From contig CM057228.1 in the NCBI GenBank assembly GCA_029891385.1, positions 61,606,023-61,670,022 on the forward strand: a stretch of DNA of 64,000 nucleotides, given 5' to 3'. This stretch comes from Erythroxylum novogranatense. Taxonomy: Eukaryota; Streptophyta; Magnoliopsida; Malpighiales; Erythroxylaceae. Positions 11,606 to 23,564 of the stretch are shown one piece after another. Position numbers and translations under genes: made by a program. Numbering within the stretch: position 1 is the first letter of the stretch; each line of letters opens with the position of its first letter. The notes beneath the pieces are model-generated. The model searched no databases. It had not been told where the DNA came from and was given only the letters and a program-made list of their open reading frames with translations.

Positions 11606-13344
11606 CTTAAAAGGTAACAACTCTCGGAATGCAATTGGGATAAGCCTTTGCATAAATACATGAGAATCATGACTTTTCATCACAAATAGTTTGTACTTTC
11701 TTAGATCCACACACCTAGCCAAGTTTGAAACATATCCATCAGGAAACTTAACACTTTTCAACCATTCACATATAAGCTCCTTTTGTTTCCTGTCCAAAGT
11801 GTAACATGCTTTTGGGTATTTACCTGTGCGAAGATCTTTATGTAACTCATTTCTTTTGCAAAAAAGTTGCAAATCAGCTCGTGATTTTGCATTGTCTTTT
11901 GTCCTCCCTTCAATGTTCATTATGGTATTGAACAAGTTGTCAAAGATATTTTTCTCAATGTGCATCACATCTAGATTATGACGAATCAAATTCGTTTTCC
12001 AATATGGCAAATCCCAAAAAATGCTTCTTTTTCGCCAACCAAAGTTCTGACTAATGGTTGAATTAACATCATCGGCCTCTAATTCTGTCACTTTTAGCAA
12101 CCCTAATTCTTCAATTTCTTGCAAGACCTCTTCTCCGGATGTTATCGGAGGAGGAGGGGTGTGAACCGTCCGATTTTTTCTAAACTTATATTTATTGCGC
12201 CTAAACGGATGATCTGTAGGTAGAAATTTCCTGTGATTGTCAAACCAACATATTTTCCCTCCATTAGGCAGATAAAACGCATCAGAATCATTGTGACAAT
12301 AAGGACAAGCCAACGTCCCAGCGGTTGACCATCCAGATAACATGTCAAAGGCTGGGAAGTCACTAATAGTCCACATCAAAGCTGCTCTCAGCACAAAATT
12401 CTATTTTTAGATACATCATAAGTTTGAACACCATAGTCCCAAAGCTGTTGCAATTCAGATATCAATGGTTGTAAGAACACATCTAATTTTTGCTTCGGAT
12501 TTGTTGGCCTTGGGACAATCACCGTCAAGAACATATATGCCTCTTTCATACACATCCAAGGAGGCAAATTATAAGGAGTTATGATAATTGACCACGAAGA
12601 ATATTGTTGTCTAGATTGACCAAATGGTTGAAATCCATCCGTTGACAAACCCAACCGAACATTTCGACTATCAACCGCAAATTCCACATGCGTGTTATTA
12701 AAATGTTTCCATGCCAATGCATCTGATGGATGAGTCATTACTCCATCTTCCTGTTTGTGTTCAGCATGCCATCTCATGTGAGACGTAGTCACATCAGAAG
12801 CATAAAGCCTTTGCAACCTAGGAGTGAGAGAAAAATAATACATCCGCTTTCATGAAACTAATTTCTGTTTCGTAGAACATTTTTTGGGCTTAAACCTAGG
12901 TTGACCACAAAATTTGCACTGTTCTAAGTTCATATCGTCTCCCCAATACAACATACATCCGATTCGACAACAGTTAATTTTTTCCACAGGCAAACCAAGA
13001 CCACGAATAAGTTTCTTCATGTTGTAAAAACTATCAACCATTGTATGATCCACTGGCAATGATTCGTTGTACTACTCAAGAATTTTTTCAAAACTGCGAT
13101 CTGAAATATGAACTTCACTCTTTATGTTCAATATGCGAGCAATTGATGACAACTGAGTCATTGTCTCACAATTTGGCCTGATTCTCGATCGGTATTTGTA
13201 GTAAGTCGAAGAATTTTTTTGCCTGTTAGTTAGGTTCTTCATCAACATTTTCCCCATTTGGCTCAAATGTATGACCGAGTCCATCGTGAGCCATTTGCCT
13301 GTAAGAGTTTTCCGGCCCATCACCAAAATGTCTTCCATAACCAT
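11606..13344 (-). pseudogene. CACTA TNP2 transposase core (Transposase_21), split by gypsy-B
   Basis: The minus strand encodes the TNP2 catalytic region of En/Spm elements. The order is KKLIRGLGLPVEKI and CKFCGQPR (cysteine module), YFSLTPRLQRLYAS, LGLSTDGFQPFG (catalytic-region motif), PPWMCMKEAYMFL, WTISDFPAFDMLSGWSTAG, and HNLDVMHIEKNIFDNLFNT. The exon ends at a GTATAG donor after ELLPFK (11606). Upstream it continues, across gypsy-B, into the exon at 34089-34376. Defects: stop codons near 13071 and 12846 (one a TGA where CGA is expected) and a one-base frameshift near 12400. Confidence 0.9.
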
Positions 13345-13610
13345 TGATTGAGCCAAGTTTACATTATAAATTGGCTACATTTTCATAGCTGCTTATGCAT
13401 TCGTTGACTCCTAATTGATGATTTTTGTGCTTAAATTGGTTCCTCATACTGATCTCTTTTAATTCACAATTTTTCAGTAAATTGTCATGATTTGATACTA
13501 CTTTCTCTATAATTTTCATGAGGACAATTGATACTACAAATTGTTATTTTTATTGTAGGAGCAAAGGAGTCAACACATCAGGAAGTCAACAGTCATGAGG
13601 TCAATCCGCA

Positions 13611-13745
13611 CGTCGCGATGAATATTAATCCGCACGTCACGACGAGCAAATCATTTCCACACGTCGCGGCAAATATTAATTCATACGTCGCGACGAGCAA
13701 ACAATTCCACACGTCGCGGCGAATATTTATTCACACGCCGCGACG
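13611..13745. repeat. CGTCGCGACG palindromic array in gypsy-B 5' LTR
   Basis: Six units related to the 10-bp palindrome CGTCGCGACG start at 13611, 13635, 13662, 13686, 13712 and 13736 (spacing 24-27 bp), separated by AT-rich spacers such as agcaaatcatttccaca and aatattaat. Some units show CG to CA or TG changes. The 3' LTR has the same six units (32791-32925), and the array regions are equal in length. Confidence 0.93.
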
Positions 13746-13811
13746 TACGAGCTGATATTCGACCTGAAATGGAAAGTTTGTCTCACTGCTCTGACCCGAC
13801 CCCCATCCATT

Positions 13812-13821
13812 ATATATAAAC
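13812..13821 (+). promoter_or_regulatory. Possible TATA box of gypsy-B LTR
   Basis: TATATATAAAC lies about 75 bp after the palindrome array in the 5' LTR, and the same sequence is in the 3' LTR (about 32992). Position after a repeat cluster and conservation in both LTRs suggest the core promoter. No transcription start can be mapped from sequence. Confidence 0.45.
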
Positions 13822-14864
13822 TTAGCTATTTTTAGGTCAGAAGAAGACGGGAGAGACTTGGGATAATTGGAGACTTGAATACGCATACACGGAGAGACGT
13901 CTGGAGGTAGCAGGAAGACTACACACTACTCCACATCATTTTTCGTTTCCATCATCATCGACCATCGCCATCATTATTGCCACCGTCAGTATCTTCTGCT
14001 AATATGAGTATCGCTCAATCTCCGATGAGTCGAGGATAGTCAGGAGCTATCGTAGCTAAGTCACATTCCTCTTGAAGATGTAGCAATGACTTGAGTTCAC
14101 GGAAGCTTCAAAGGGGAGTAATCATATAGTGTCTGAGGTTTAGTTGTATTTGTGTAAACTCTGAGTTAGAGATTGCATTTGTATGGCTAGATTAGCATGG
14201 TTAACAGTTTAACCGTGTGCTGAACACTATGTTGCGATTTGGACAAAGTGATTTGTAGAACTTTTGATGCTTAATATATGAAGTCTCATATATGTCATTC
14301 GGATATTGCATTTACTCTTTTAATCTGCCTAGTTGTGTTTGATTTAGATGGTTGTGTTTTTATCCGATTGACCAATTGCATTTACTTGTCCATTTTTCTC
14401 ACTAAGGTTTTTAACAAAGATTTAAATAATGGAGTTCATTAATTAAATATTTGGACCTCAAGAATCCTTTAGGGTTGATCTTTCGAAACTTAGTGGATTC
14501 TATCCAAGAAAATTCATTTTTAAACTGTGATAGCCTGTGCCCATTTTCAAGAGGATTTATTATCATTTGCTCATTACCGAAAATTTCAAGTTCATTTATT
14601 CTATCAAAAATCCAAAACATTCTTTTATACTTTTTCTCCGATTTTAATCACTTTTATCAGTTTCGATCAAAATATCAAACCCTCATTTTATCAACTTTGA
14701 TTGCAATTTTTGACATTTAGGCTAGCTTAGACCTTTTTCGCTTGGTTCCAATTAAGTGAGACGACCCGAGGATTGCAACCTATACCGCAATCTTGGAACT
14801 TATTATATTTGACCGGTTTTCAAGGATCGATCGTAAGCTTGAATCGACAGAGACGCGATCAAAT

Positions 14865-14882
14865 TGGCACCATTGCCCGGGA
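14865..14882 (+). other. gypsy-B primer-binding site (tRNA-Asp-like)
   Basis: TGGCACCATTGCCCGGGA follows the 5' LTR by three bases. Athila/Tat-type elements usually carry a tRNA-Asp complement close to this (TGGCGCCGTTGCC...), so this is a slightly diverged version. Confidence 0.8.
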
Positions 14883-15195
14883 ACCAAGAAATTGGTTTAC
14901 CGTAGGATAACCATTGTCATTTATTTGAATTGTCGTTGATAATCGAAATCATTGTTTTTGCTTGCATTTAGCATAGTTTGATTTTCACACTTGTTCATAG
15001 TATAGGTTTGATTTTCCTTTGCACAAGCATACTTCATACTTTGATTTTGTCTCTTACTTTGCACATTTTTCACACATACACACTCATACATACATTATAC
15101 ACTCATACACTGGCATTCATCGCATTTCACTTTTATCTGATTTTGTGTGACTGTGAGAAATTTTGTTACCATTCCTTTTATTTGTGGATTGATTT

Positions 15196-16181
15196 TTGTG
15201 CGTGCCCAGGAGAGGAAGACTTGTTCAATTCCAACCTGAAGTTGAGAGACATTTGAGGAGACTTAGGAAAGAGAGGAAAGAACAAGAGAGAAGGAGAATA
15301 GTTGAGCGAGACAGTGAGAATATGGTTGAGAATCCAAACATTTTCCCAAATCCTGATTTTCCTATACACCAACCTAGAAATGGGACTAATGGAGGAAATG
15401 GTGAGCATGAGAGAGTAGGAGAGAACAATGAGAACCAGAGATGAAGAACCATTAGGGAAGTAACAACTTCTGATGTGCATTATGATCCATTTATTGCTGC
15501 TTGCCCTAATTTTGATGTTAATTTTGAGATTAAAGGTTTGTTGATTAATTCCCTTTCTAAATTTCATGGCTTGGCAGGAGAGGATCCATACATGCACCTA
15601 CAAGCTTTGACGATGATTTGCCAGAGTATGAAGCCAGTAGGAGCTACTTTGGATTAAGTGATGTAGAAGGTGTTTCATTTGTCCTTGGAAGGAAAGGCAC
15701 GAGAGTGGTACATGAGTCTTAGGGCATGTGGCTAATGCCTATCATATTTGGGCCAACTTTGAGGAAAGCATTTTGGAGAAATATTTTCCAGCCTCGGGAC
15801 ATCTTCGATGAGGAAGGAAATTTACTCAGCCGCCAAGAGTATGATGAATCCTTGTATGACTATTGAAACCGCTTCAAGATCTTCTTTCGGATGCCCCATC
15901 AACAAATTCACGATGAACAATTGGTGCGATTTTTATGATGGGTTGAAGAGTCAAGAGAAAGGTATGTTAGATCTTTGCATCTGGAGGATCTTTGATTGAC
16001 CTTACTGACATTGGAAGCATGGGACTTGATAAAGAAGATGGCCTTAAACCATCAAGAATACAAATGTGAGAGATTCGGAGGATTGAATGAATTGGGAGCT
16101 TTGACAGCTCAAGCCAAGAGAATGGAAAGTCTGGAAACAAAGGTAGATTCGCTGGAGAACAGGATAACCTCACAGTTGTCT
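15196..16181 (+). pseudogene. gypsy-B gag, N-terminal part
   Basis: The reading begins in a basic, Arg/Glu-rich segment (LRRLRKERKEQERRR), then gag core pieces (FEIKGLLINSLSKFHGLAGEDP; SLEGKAREWY), and a late piece ending ENRITSQLS at the gypsy-C insertion. At least four frame changes and several stops break it. The interrupted codon series resumes exactly at 26241, so the two parts are one gag gene. Gag would form the cytoplasmic virus-like particle. Confidence 0.8.
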
Positions 16182-18882
16182 TGTAACATCCCGTCACCGA
16201 TGGGATGGGCACAGTTCTTTGCATACGTATTTTTGCATGTGCATGCATTATTGAATTTTGTATAATTGGCAATTATTGTATTGGTATTCGTACGTACATA
16301 CATGTATGAAATATTTTCGGTTTGATTTGGATAATTTGGATTTGGACATTATTAGGGCATGTGTGGTAATTAGGTCAAATTAGGCTCGAGAATGGAATTT
16401 GAGTTAGAAATGAAAGTTAGGAAATTGAATTATGAAATTAGAGTATACAATTATGAGTTTTCTATTTTCGAGGATTTATAGAATTTTTTTTGGAATTTTC
16501 TGAGTATTAGGTCCGAACCGGAAAATTTATCAATGACTGGTTAATTGAATTTCCGGTTTCGAAATTGATTCTCCAATGGCACGGACAGGTTAGAAATTTG
16601 ATTTGAGAAATTAGGGTTTAGCCATTGGAATTCGGAAGAAATTAGAATCAGAAACTGACTCGAGGTGGTTTGGATTTGGACTTGTGGCAATTAAAATTGC
16701 CAAACAATGCCTTAATCTTTTAATATATAAGCCCTACCCTTTGAAATTTGCCTTCCACGATTTTCTCCTCTTTGAAAGACCTTTAGCCCTTGATTCTTCT
16801 TCTTCATCGTGGATCCTCCTTGGAGTTGTCGTTATTCCTTCTTGCTAATTTCTTCCTCTTCCATTCTTGAATCTATCCTTGAGTTTGGTGTGGGAAAAGT
16901 TAGAGATGGGTCTTGCATGGGTGATTGCCGTGGGTGTGTGAGTTGGATTTTGGTGTGATATTTGAAGATTTGAGGTTATTAATCAAGTAAGTTACTTCTT
17001 TCTTGCCTTATATAGTTTGATTGGTTGATTTATAGAGTTATTTGGATGATTTAGCATGAATATTCAAAGTTGTGGCATGTAGGGTTTCCGATGATTATTT
17101 TTGTTGATTTTGATTTGGGTATTTGTGGAATAATGGTGGATTTGTGGATTTAAGGGTAGGAATAAGTTGTGTTAAGTGTAGAATGTTGATTTGGAGTGTT
17201 TTGAATGGATTTGTAGGGATTTATATCAGAAGATCTGAGAAATTTCTGGGTTTCGGACGAAAATGGGTTATGCGTCATGACGTGTGATGAACACTTGTGG
17301 CGAGCCACCTCTCCTTGCACGTCGCGACGAATAAATGAAAATTAGTCGTGACGAGCAGAGTTCTGGCGTACGTCGCGACAAGAGGACGTGTACGTTGCAA
17401 CGAGTGGATTTAAATGCATGCGTCATGACGAGCAAAGAACGCAGTCATGACGAACAAAAAATTCCGCTTGTGACGAGGAGCTAGACGTCGCGACGAGGAC
17501 GTCTATTTTGGGCTAAATAGTGATTCTTTTAATTTGAGAATTTTGAGGTTAAAATGGGTCTAGTCAGAAATGATTGGGAGTATAGTGAATTGACTTATGG
17601 TATTAGGAATTGCTATGGATTAGAGTGAAAATGCGAAATCGAGAAGATTCGGGAATAGGGTCAGAATATCATAACATGTATAGTACGTACATTAATCGAT
17701 ACATATGCATCATTGAGCATTGGAATTGATACAATTAGTAATGTTATTATGTTTTGATTGTTATAGAGGTGCCAGTAGACCGCCGATTGTCCGACGTAGG
17801 CGAGACTTCCCGGTAGTAGCTCGGAAGTTCTAAGGTGAGTAACCTAGTTGGTTTCTCAACCTATATGTGTTTAAATTCTGTGCAATTACGCCATGTGGAG
17901 TTAAGGATGGATTTTATGTGTTTGTTTTGATTGATTTCGGACCACAGGTGTTCGAAATATTTGGACTGTGATATAGAAGTGTTAATTGTGTATAAATTGT
18001 TCAAAATTGGTTTCAAATGGTGAGAATTAGGTATATGAAGTGTTAGTGTGATGCATGTATTGTAATTGGACATGTGCATACATGCATAACAGTATGATCA
18101 GATAAAGGAAGTTGTGACGGTGCGCCACCGTATCGAGCTTTAAGCTCAACGCATAGGGCTTCGTGCCTAACGATTTTCGAGCTTTATGCTCAGCGTATTA
18201 GGGCTTTTGAGCCCATGTTTTGCAGAGCCAATGGCTCAAGCGTATATGAGCTCGGTAGCATGGTCAAAACAACGAAAGAAAATGAAAGAGTCACATGCAC
18301 ATTGCATATATGAATGTTCAAATATGAATTGTGTGAAAGGCATATCGCCTTATAAATGTGAAATTGACTGCATGTGACTTCTTGGTTGTGATATATGTAT
18401 GATATTGTGTGATTGTGTGGATATGAATGAGTTGGGTGGACCATCGATGATGGTTTCTCACTGAGTTCGCAAACTCACTCAACATTGCATTTATTTTTCA
18501 GACGGTATAGTTTGACTCTAGCTCGGTCAGTGAGACTTTTCTCTTTGTGTGTGTGTGTCGGCGAGAGGAGCATGGCCCACAGGTTGGTCAGCTAGGGATC
18601 TTTTGGGATATTTTGTGGATGACTTATCTAGGAATTGTGTTAGTTCTTTTGGGTTTGTACAGTTATATACATATGACTGATGATGTACTTATGGTTTTAA
18701 GAAATGAAATGAGAAGTTTTGTTGGGTTTTAAAAATTAGTGAATGTTATATTATTGCTTTATTATATTGATGCCATGAGGTTTATAGAAATGATCGAATC
18801 GTAGTGCACCCTTGTCGTAGGTTATGCATCGGTACGACCTACGGGCGTCCCGGTGTATACTCTACGGTGAGGAGGCGCTACA
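16182..18882 (+). repeat. gypsy-C 5' LTR (2701 bp)
   Basis: Matches 23565-26240 along its length. It carries a CG-palindrome array (17270-17497) in which many units have decayed (cgtcatgacg, gttgcaacg), whereas the 3' LTR keeps most intact. A region near 18115-18240 also differs from the 3' LTR by several one- and two-base losses. Confidence 0.93.
17270..17497. repeat. Decayed CGTCGCGACG array, gypsy-C 5' LTR
   Basis: Between the anchors tttcggacga (17251) and gtctattttggg (17501) lie about nine to ten palindrome-like units, many with CG changed to TG or CA (cgtcatgacg, gttgcaacg, cttgtgacg). The same interval in the 3' LTR is 18 bp shorter. Confidence 0.88.
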
Positions 18883-18887
18883 TTAGG

Positions 18888-18899
18888 TGGTATCAGAAC
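18888..18899 (+). other. gypsy-C primer-binding site
   Basis: TGGTATCAGAAC lies five bases after the LTR end. It matches the tRNA-Met-type site TGGTATCAGAGC except for one G to A change. Confidence 0.88.
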
Positions 18900-18972
18900 A
18901 TGGTTTGACATCTTTTGGGAATAGTATATTTTAAGCTTGAATTTCATAAGAAAAGCGGGAAATTGATCAAAA

Positions 18973-19975
18973 TTGTGGTTTTATTGTAGGTCATCCGTTC
19001 TTGGTGATCAAGTTGATCAACCAGCTGACCAAGGATCAGTCGGAGCGAGTAGGGAGTCTTTAGTGCCTCTGTATGAGGAGCAGCCTCCTAGAGTTCCCAT
19101 GAGACAGGAGCGGAGGTATGATCGTCTGCGTAAGCAGGGAGCTGTGGACTTCTATGGAAGCACAGACCCTGCTGAGGTTGAGATATGGTTGGAGAGGACC
19201 GAGCGGGTCCTAGATCAGATGGATTGCGACCCTGAGGAGCGCTTTGATTATGCTGTCTTTTTGCTATAGGGTCCAGCTTATCAGTGGTGGAAGATTGTCC
19301 CGGGTAGTTCCACCAGGCCTTGTGTGTTGACTTGGACTGATTTTCTGAGGGCCTTCCGAGATAATTTCATGCCCAAGGTCTATTTGGAAATGAAGATTTG
19401 GAGTTCTTTGGTGAGGCAGGGTCGATGTCGATGGCGATTATGAGGTCGGGTTTAATGTTTGTCAACATATCGTCTGCTACGATTGCTTCTGAGGCTGATA
19501 GGTGCCAGAGATTCGAGGGAGGGCTTAATTTGGAGATTCGTACCAGGTTAGCCCGGTCAGATATGGGTACCTTTGTGGAGTTGAGATCAGCTGCAGTGAG
19601 GATTGAGCAGCTTCTAAGACATAGTCGAGTTGAGACTGGTCAGGGATCTGGAGGCAAGCGATCTAGTGACAGTCAGGGTAGCTCTAGTAGAAGCTTGAGC
19701 AGACGCTAGAGCATATTCAGATCAGCAGGGGGATTTAGACAGTCGGGTTCTGGTCAGAGAGGGAGATTTGGACAGGTTAGTAGTGGCAGTAGTAGTGGTA
19801 GAGGGGCAGGACAGGCCTTGCCAGTATGTGTGTATTGTGATAAGAGGTACAGTGGAGAGTGCTGGAGAGTGACAGGAGCCTGTTTAGCATGTGGATCTAT
19901 GGATCATATGATTCAGAGCTGTCCTCTAACTTTGGGAGTTCAGTCAGCTGCTAGTGGGAGAGCTGGTAGTAGCTC
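18973..19975 (+). pseudogene. gypsy-C gag with zinc knuckle
   Basis: Gag core motifs include KQGAVDFYGSTDPAEVE, WLERTERVLDQM and, after an in-frame TAG at 19267-19269, GPAYQWWK. A frame change occurs near 19400. The segment at 19501-19709 (RFEGGLNLEIRTRLA) is the gag C-terminal half. Beyond a stop at 19707-19709, a CCHC knuckle is visible (CLACGSMDHMIQSC, about 19887-19928). Lineage-typical order, but not translatable as one protein. Confidence 0.85.
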
Positions 19976-20054
19976 GACGGTGCAGTAGAGCTGTAGCGGT
20001 GGACCTGGATTTAGGGGCCGAGGTAGAGCCCGAGGCAGAGGCGAAGATTCCTTT

Positions 20055-20639
20055 GTGGGGACCGAGGGACGAGGCAGCAGGCCGCAGTCCCAGGCCAGGG
20101 TCTACGCCATGACCAGGCAGGAGGCCCAGGATTCTCTCGATGTGGTTGCAGGTTTGCTTCTGCTCTCTGATATTGAGGTTTATACATTGATAGATCCAGG
20201 GTCCACGCATTCTTTTATTGCACCGCATGTGGCATGTAGATTGCATGTGGATAGGGAGATGTTGCTGTATGGGTTGCAGGTGAGTACACCTTTGGGTAGT
20301 ACTACTGCTTTAGGCGAGGTCTGCAAGGGGTGTCCGATTCGGGTTGATTCAACGGTATTGAGTGCAGACCTGATTGTGTTGCCCCTTCGAGAGATTGACT
20401 TGATTTTGGGGATGGACTGGCTCACTACCCATAGGGCTCTTATGGATTGTTATACCAAGGAGGTCGTGTTAGAGTCTCCTGGTCAGCCGAGGGCTGTATT
20501 TCGAGGTGTTAGTCAGGCAGTGCCAGCCAGGATGATTTCATTCCTGAGTGCTCTGAGATTGATGCGAGGTGGTTGTGAGGTATATTTGGCGCATGTGGTG
20601 GATTCCAGAGTGCAGCAGAGTTTGCAGGATGTCCTGTGA
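20055..20639 (+). pseudogene. gypsy-C aspartic protease
   Basis: The segment includes VYAMTRQEAQD and the active-site region LIDPGSTHSFIA, where D-P-G replaces the usual D-S-G of this lineage, and the flap/second-lobe piece EIDLILGMDWL. It ends at a TGA just before RT. Protease would release mature Gag and Pol proteins in the particle. The change beside the catalytic aspartate and the flanking stops suggest loss of function. Confidence 0.85.
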
Positions 20640-22018
20640 TCGTGGAGTTCCTGATGTGTTTCAGGAGTTCTGGGTTTCTTCCGGATCGGGACACAGAGTT
20701 TGAGATAGACCTCGTTCCAGGTACCGCTCCTATATCGATACCTCCGTATAGGATGGCACCGGTGGAACTGAGGGAGCTTAAGGCTCAACTGCAGGAGTTA
20801 TTGGATAAGGGATTTATCAGGCCGAGTGTTTCGCCGTGGGGAGCTCCGGTGTTGTTTGTGAAGAAAAAGGACGGGACTTTGAGGCTTTGCATCGATTATA
20901 GGCAGTTTAATCAGGTTACAGTCAAGAATAAGTACCCACTGCCTAGGATCGATGATCTATTTGATCAGTTGCAGGGAGCTCAGGTGTTTACCAAGTTGGA
21001 TTTGAGATCCGGATATTATCAGTTGAGGATCGCAGAGGCCGATGTGCCTAAGAGCGCTTTTAGGAGCAGGTATGGGCATTTCGAGTTCTTAGTGATGCCG
21101 TTCGGGTTGACTAATGCCCCGGCAGCCTTCATGGCCTTGATGAATAGGGTCTTTCAGCCATACCTGGATCAGTTTGTGATCGTATTCATTGATGATATTC
21201 TGGTGTATTCGAGGTCTAGACAGGAGCATGCGGAGCATCTGAGGATAGTGCTACGGATTATGAGGGATAGACAGTTGTATGCCAAATTCACTAAGTGTGA
21301 ATTTTGGCTGGATGAGGTGGTGTTCCTAGGCCACATAGTGTCTGGTGAGGGTATCCGGGTGGATCCTCACAAGATTGAGGCAGTGAGGAGTTGGGAGATT
21401 CCGAGGAGCGTGCCAGAGTTGAGGAGTTTCCTCGGATTGACAGGTTATTACCGGAGGTTTGTCGAGGGGTTCTCTGTGATCTCAGCCCCTTTGACAAGAC
21501 TTCTGAGGAAGGGTGTGGCCTTCAGTTTGACAGAGGAGTGTCAGAGGAGTTTTGAGGAATTGATACATCGGTTGACTATGACACCGGTGTTAGCCTTGCC
21601 ACCTGGAGCAGGAGGTTTCGAGATCTTCAGTGATGCTTCGCAGCAGGGTTTAGGTTGTGTGCTGATGCAGCATGAGAGAGTCATAGCGTATGCTTCGAGA
21701 TAGTTGAGATCTCATGAGATTAATTACCCTGTGCACGACTTGGAGTTAGTTGCAGTTGTGTTTGCTTTGAAGATCTGGAAACATTATCTGTATGGGGAGA
21801 CGTTCCAGATCTTCACCGATCATAAGAGCCTGAGGTATTTGTTGAGTCAGCGAGAGCTAAATCTGAGGCAGAGGAGATGGTTAGAGCTGCTTAAGGACTA
21901 CGACTGCACTATTGAGTACCACTCAGGGAAGGCCAATGTGGTGGCTGATGCATTGAGTAGGAGATCGCATGGTAGTGCAGCTCAGATGCAGATTTCGAGA
22001 TTGCCGTGCTTAGTTTAG
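20636..22018 (+). pseudogene. gypsy-C reverse transcriptase and RNase H
   Basis: A 355-codon open stretch (to 21703) carries the whole [67 protein letters not shown] and the catalytic FIDDILVYS, then the connection [14 protein letters not shown]. After a TAG (21701-21703, a likely former CAG), RNase H continues with [29 protein letters not shown] and ADALSRR. The RT is the best-preserved catalytic domain in the window. A second stop at 22016-22018 separates integrase. Confidence 0.92.
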
Positions 22019-23470
22019 TTGAGAGCCCTTAATGTACAGATGGATTTGAGTCAAGATGGAGCTCTGATTGCGACTTTGAGGCTCAGGCCAGTATTGCATG
22101 ATCGGATTAGGAGAGTGCAGGATCGGGATCCAGTGTTGGTGAGATTGATTGATAAAGTCAGATCTGGATGGCTGTCTGAGTTTGAGCTGAGAGATGGTAC
22201 CTTGTGGTTGGGTCAGAGGCTGTGTGTTCCGGATGTTGATGACCTGAAGCGAGAGATTTTGGAGGAGGCTCATTTGGCTACTTATGCCATGCATCCTGGT
22301 GTCACCAAGATGTATCGCACTCTTAAGTTGCATTTCTGGTGGCCAGGTATGAAGAGGCATGTAGCGGAGTTTGTTTCTCGGTGTTTGACGTGCCAGCAGG
22401 TTAAGGCTGAGCACCAGGCTCCAGTTGAGAGATTGCATTCGTTACCCATTCCGGAGTGGAAATGGGAGCGCATTACGATGGATTTCATTATGGGGTTGCC
22501 CAGGACGCCGAGGCAGTGTGATGCTATCTGGGTCATAGTGGACCGGTTGACTAAATCGGCTCACTTCTTGCCAGTAAGGGAGAGCAATACCCTCAATCAG
22601 TTGGCCCAGAAGTATGTAGCAGAGATAGTTCGACTGCATGGGGTTCCAGTATCGATAGTGTCAGATAAAGATCCCAGGTTTACCTCGAGGTTCTGGAGGA
22701 GTTTGCAGTCGGCTTTGTGGACGAGATTGAACTTCAGTACAACATTTCATCCTCAGAAAGATGGGCAGAGTGAGAGGACTATTCAGACCATTGAGGATAT
22801 GTTGAGAGCCTGTGTATTGGAGTTCCGAGGTGCATAGGATCAGTATCTACCTCTGGTTGAGTTTGCATATAATAATCAGTACCAGAGTAGCATTAGCATG
22901 GCACCGTATGAGCCGTTATATGGACGACCGTGCAGATCCCCTCTTTACTGGGATGAAGAGGGTATGAGGATGTTAGAGGGTTCCGAGCTGATCCAGGACA
23001 CTGTTGATAAGGTACAGTTGATTTGGAGTCGCATTAAGGCGACTCAGGACAGGCAGAAGAGTTATGTGGATCAACATCGGAGAGAGATGGAGTATGCTGT
23101 GGGTGATAGAGTATTCCTCAGAGTGTCTCCGTGGAGAGGAGTTCTTAGATTTGGCTGTAAGGGCAAGTTGAGTCCTCAGTATATCGGCCCATATGAGATT
23201 ACCGAGAGGATTGGACCGTTGGCCTATAGATTGGCGTTGCCGAGTGAGATGTCTCAGTTGCATGATGTCTTTCATGTGAGCATGCTTCGGAGATATCGTT
23301 CTGACCCGACTCATGTGATTCCGGCTCAGGAGATCGAGATAGCCAGTGATTTAAGTTATATTGAGGAGCCGGTGCGGATTATTGGATCGCGGGTCAAGCA
23401 GTTGAGATCCAGGGTGATTCCATTGGTGAAAGTTCTTTGGAAGAATCATTCTTCAGAGGAGGCGACTTAG
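22019..23470 (+). pseudogene. gypsy-C integrase and chromodomain
   Basis: The HHCC zinc finger ([27 protein letters not shown]) is followed by the DDE core (MDFIMGLPR; IVSDKDPRF; HPQKDGQSERTIQT). A TAG at 22835-22837 sits where tryptophan is expected. The C-terminal part has KGKLSPQYIGPYEI and DVFHVSMLRRY, then a Tekay-type chromodomain end (QLRSRVIPLVKVLW) cut by TAG at 23468-23470, again at a tryptophan position. Chromodomains of this lineage are thought to direct insertion to heterochromatin. Confidence 0.9.
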
Positions 23471-23551
23471 GAGACTGAGGAGCACATGAGGAGGCAGTAC
23501 CCTCATCTGTTCGATCAGTCAGGTAAGAAATTTCGGGACGAAATTTTTATT

Positions 23552-23563
23552 AGGAGGGGAGAG
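23552..23563 (+). other. gypsy-C polypurine tract
   Basis: AGGAGGGGAGAG ends one base before the 3' LTR start at 23565, the expected site for plus-strand priming. Confidence 0.85.
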
Positions 23564-23564
23564 T

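Larger units (their letters stand above)
13345..14861 (+). repeat. gypsy-B 5' LTR (1517 bp)
   Basis: It aligns from end to end by eye with 32525-34043. Its first quarter contains a six-unit CGTCGCGACG array, followed about 50 bp later by TATATATAAAC (13812), a plausible TATA box. The pairs differ by scattered substitutions. Confidence 0.92.

Noticed and set aside
15178..15597. 139-codon minus-strand ORF
   Set aside because: It lies opposite gypsy-B gag and has no recognisable domain; it is a shadow of the coding strand.
19944..20425. Minus-strand ORFs over gypsy-C gag and protease
   Set aside because: They oppose clear plus-strand protease and zinc-knuckle motifs.
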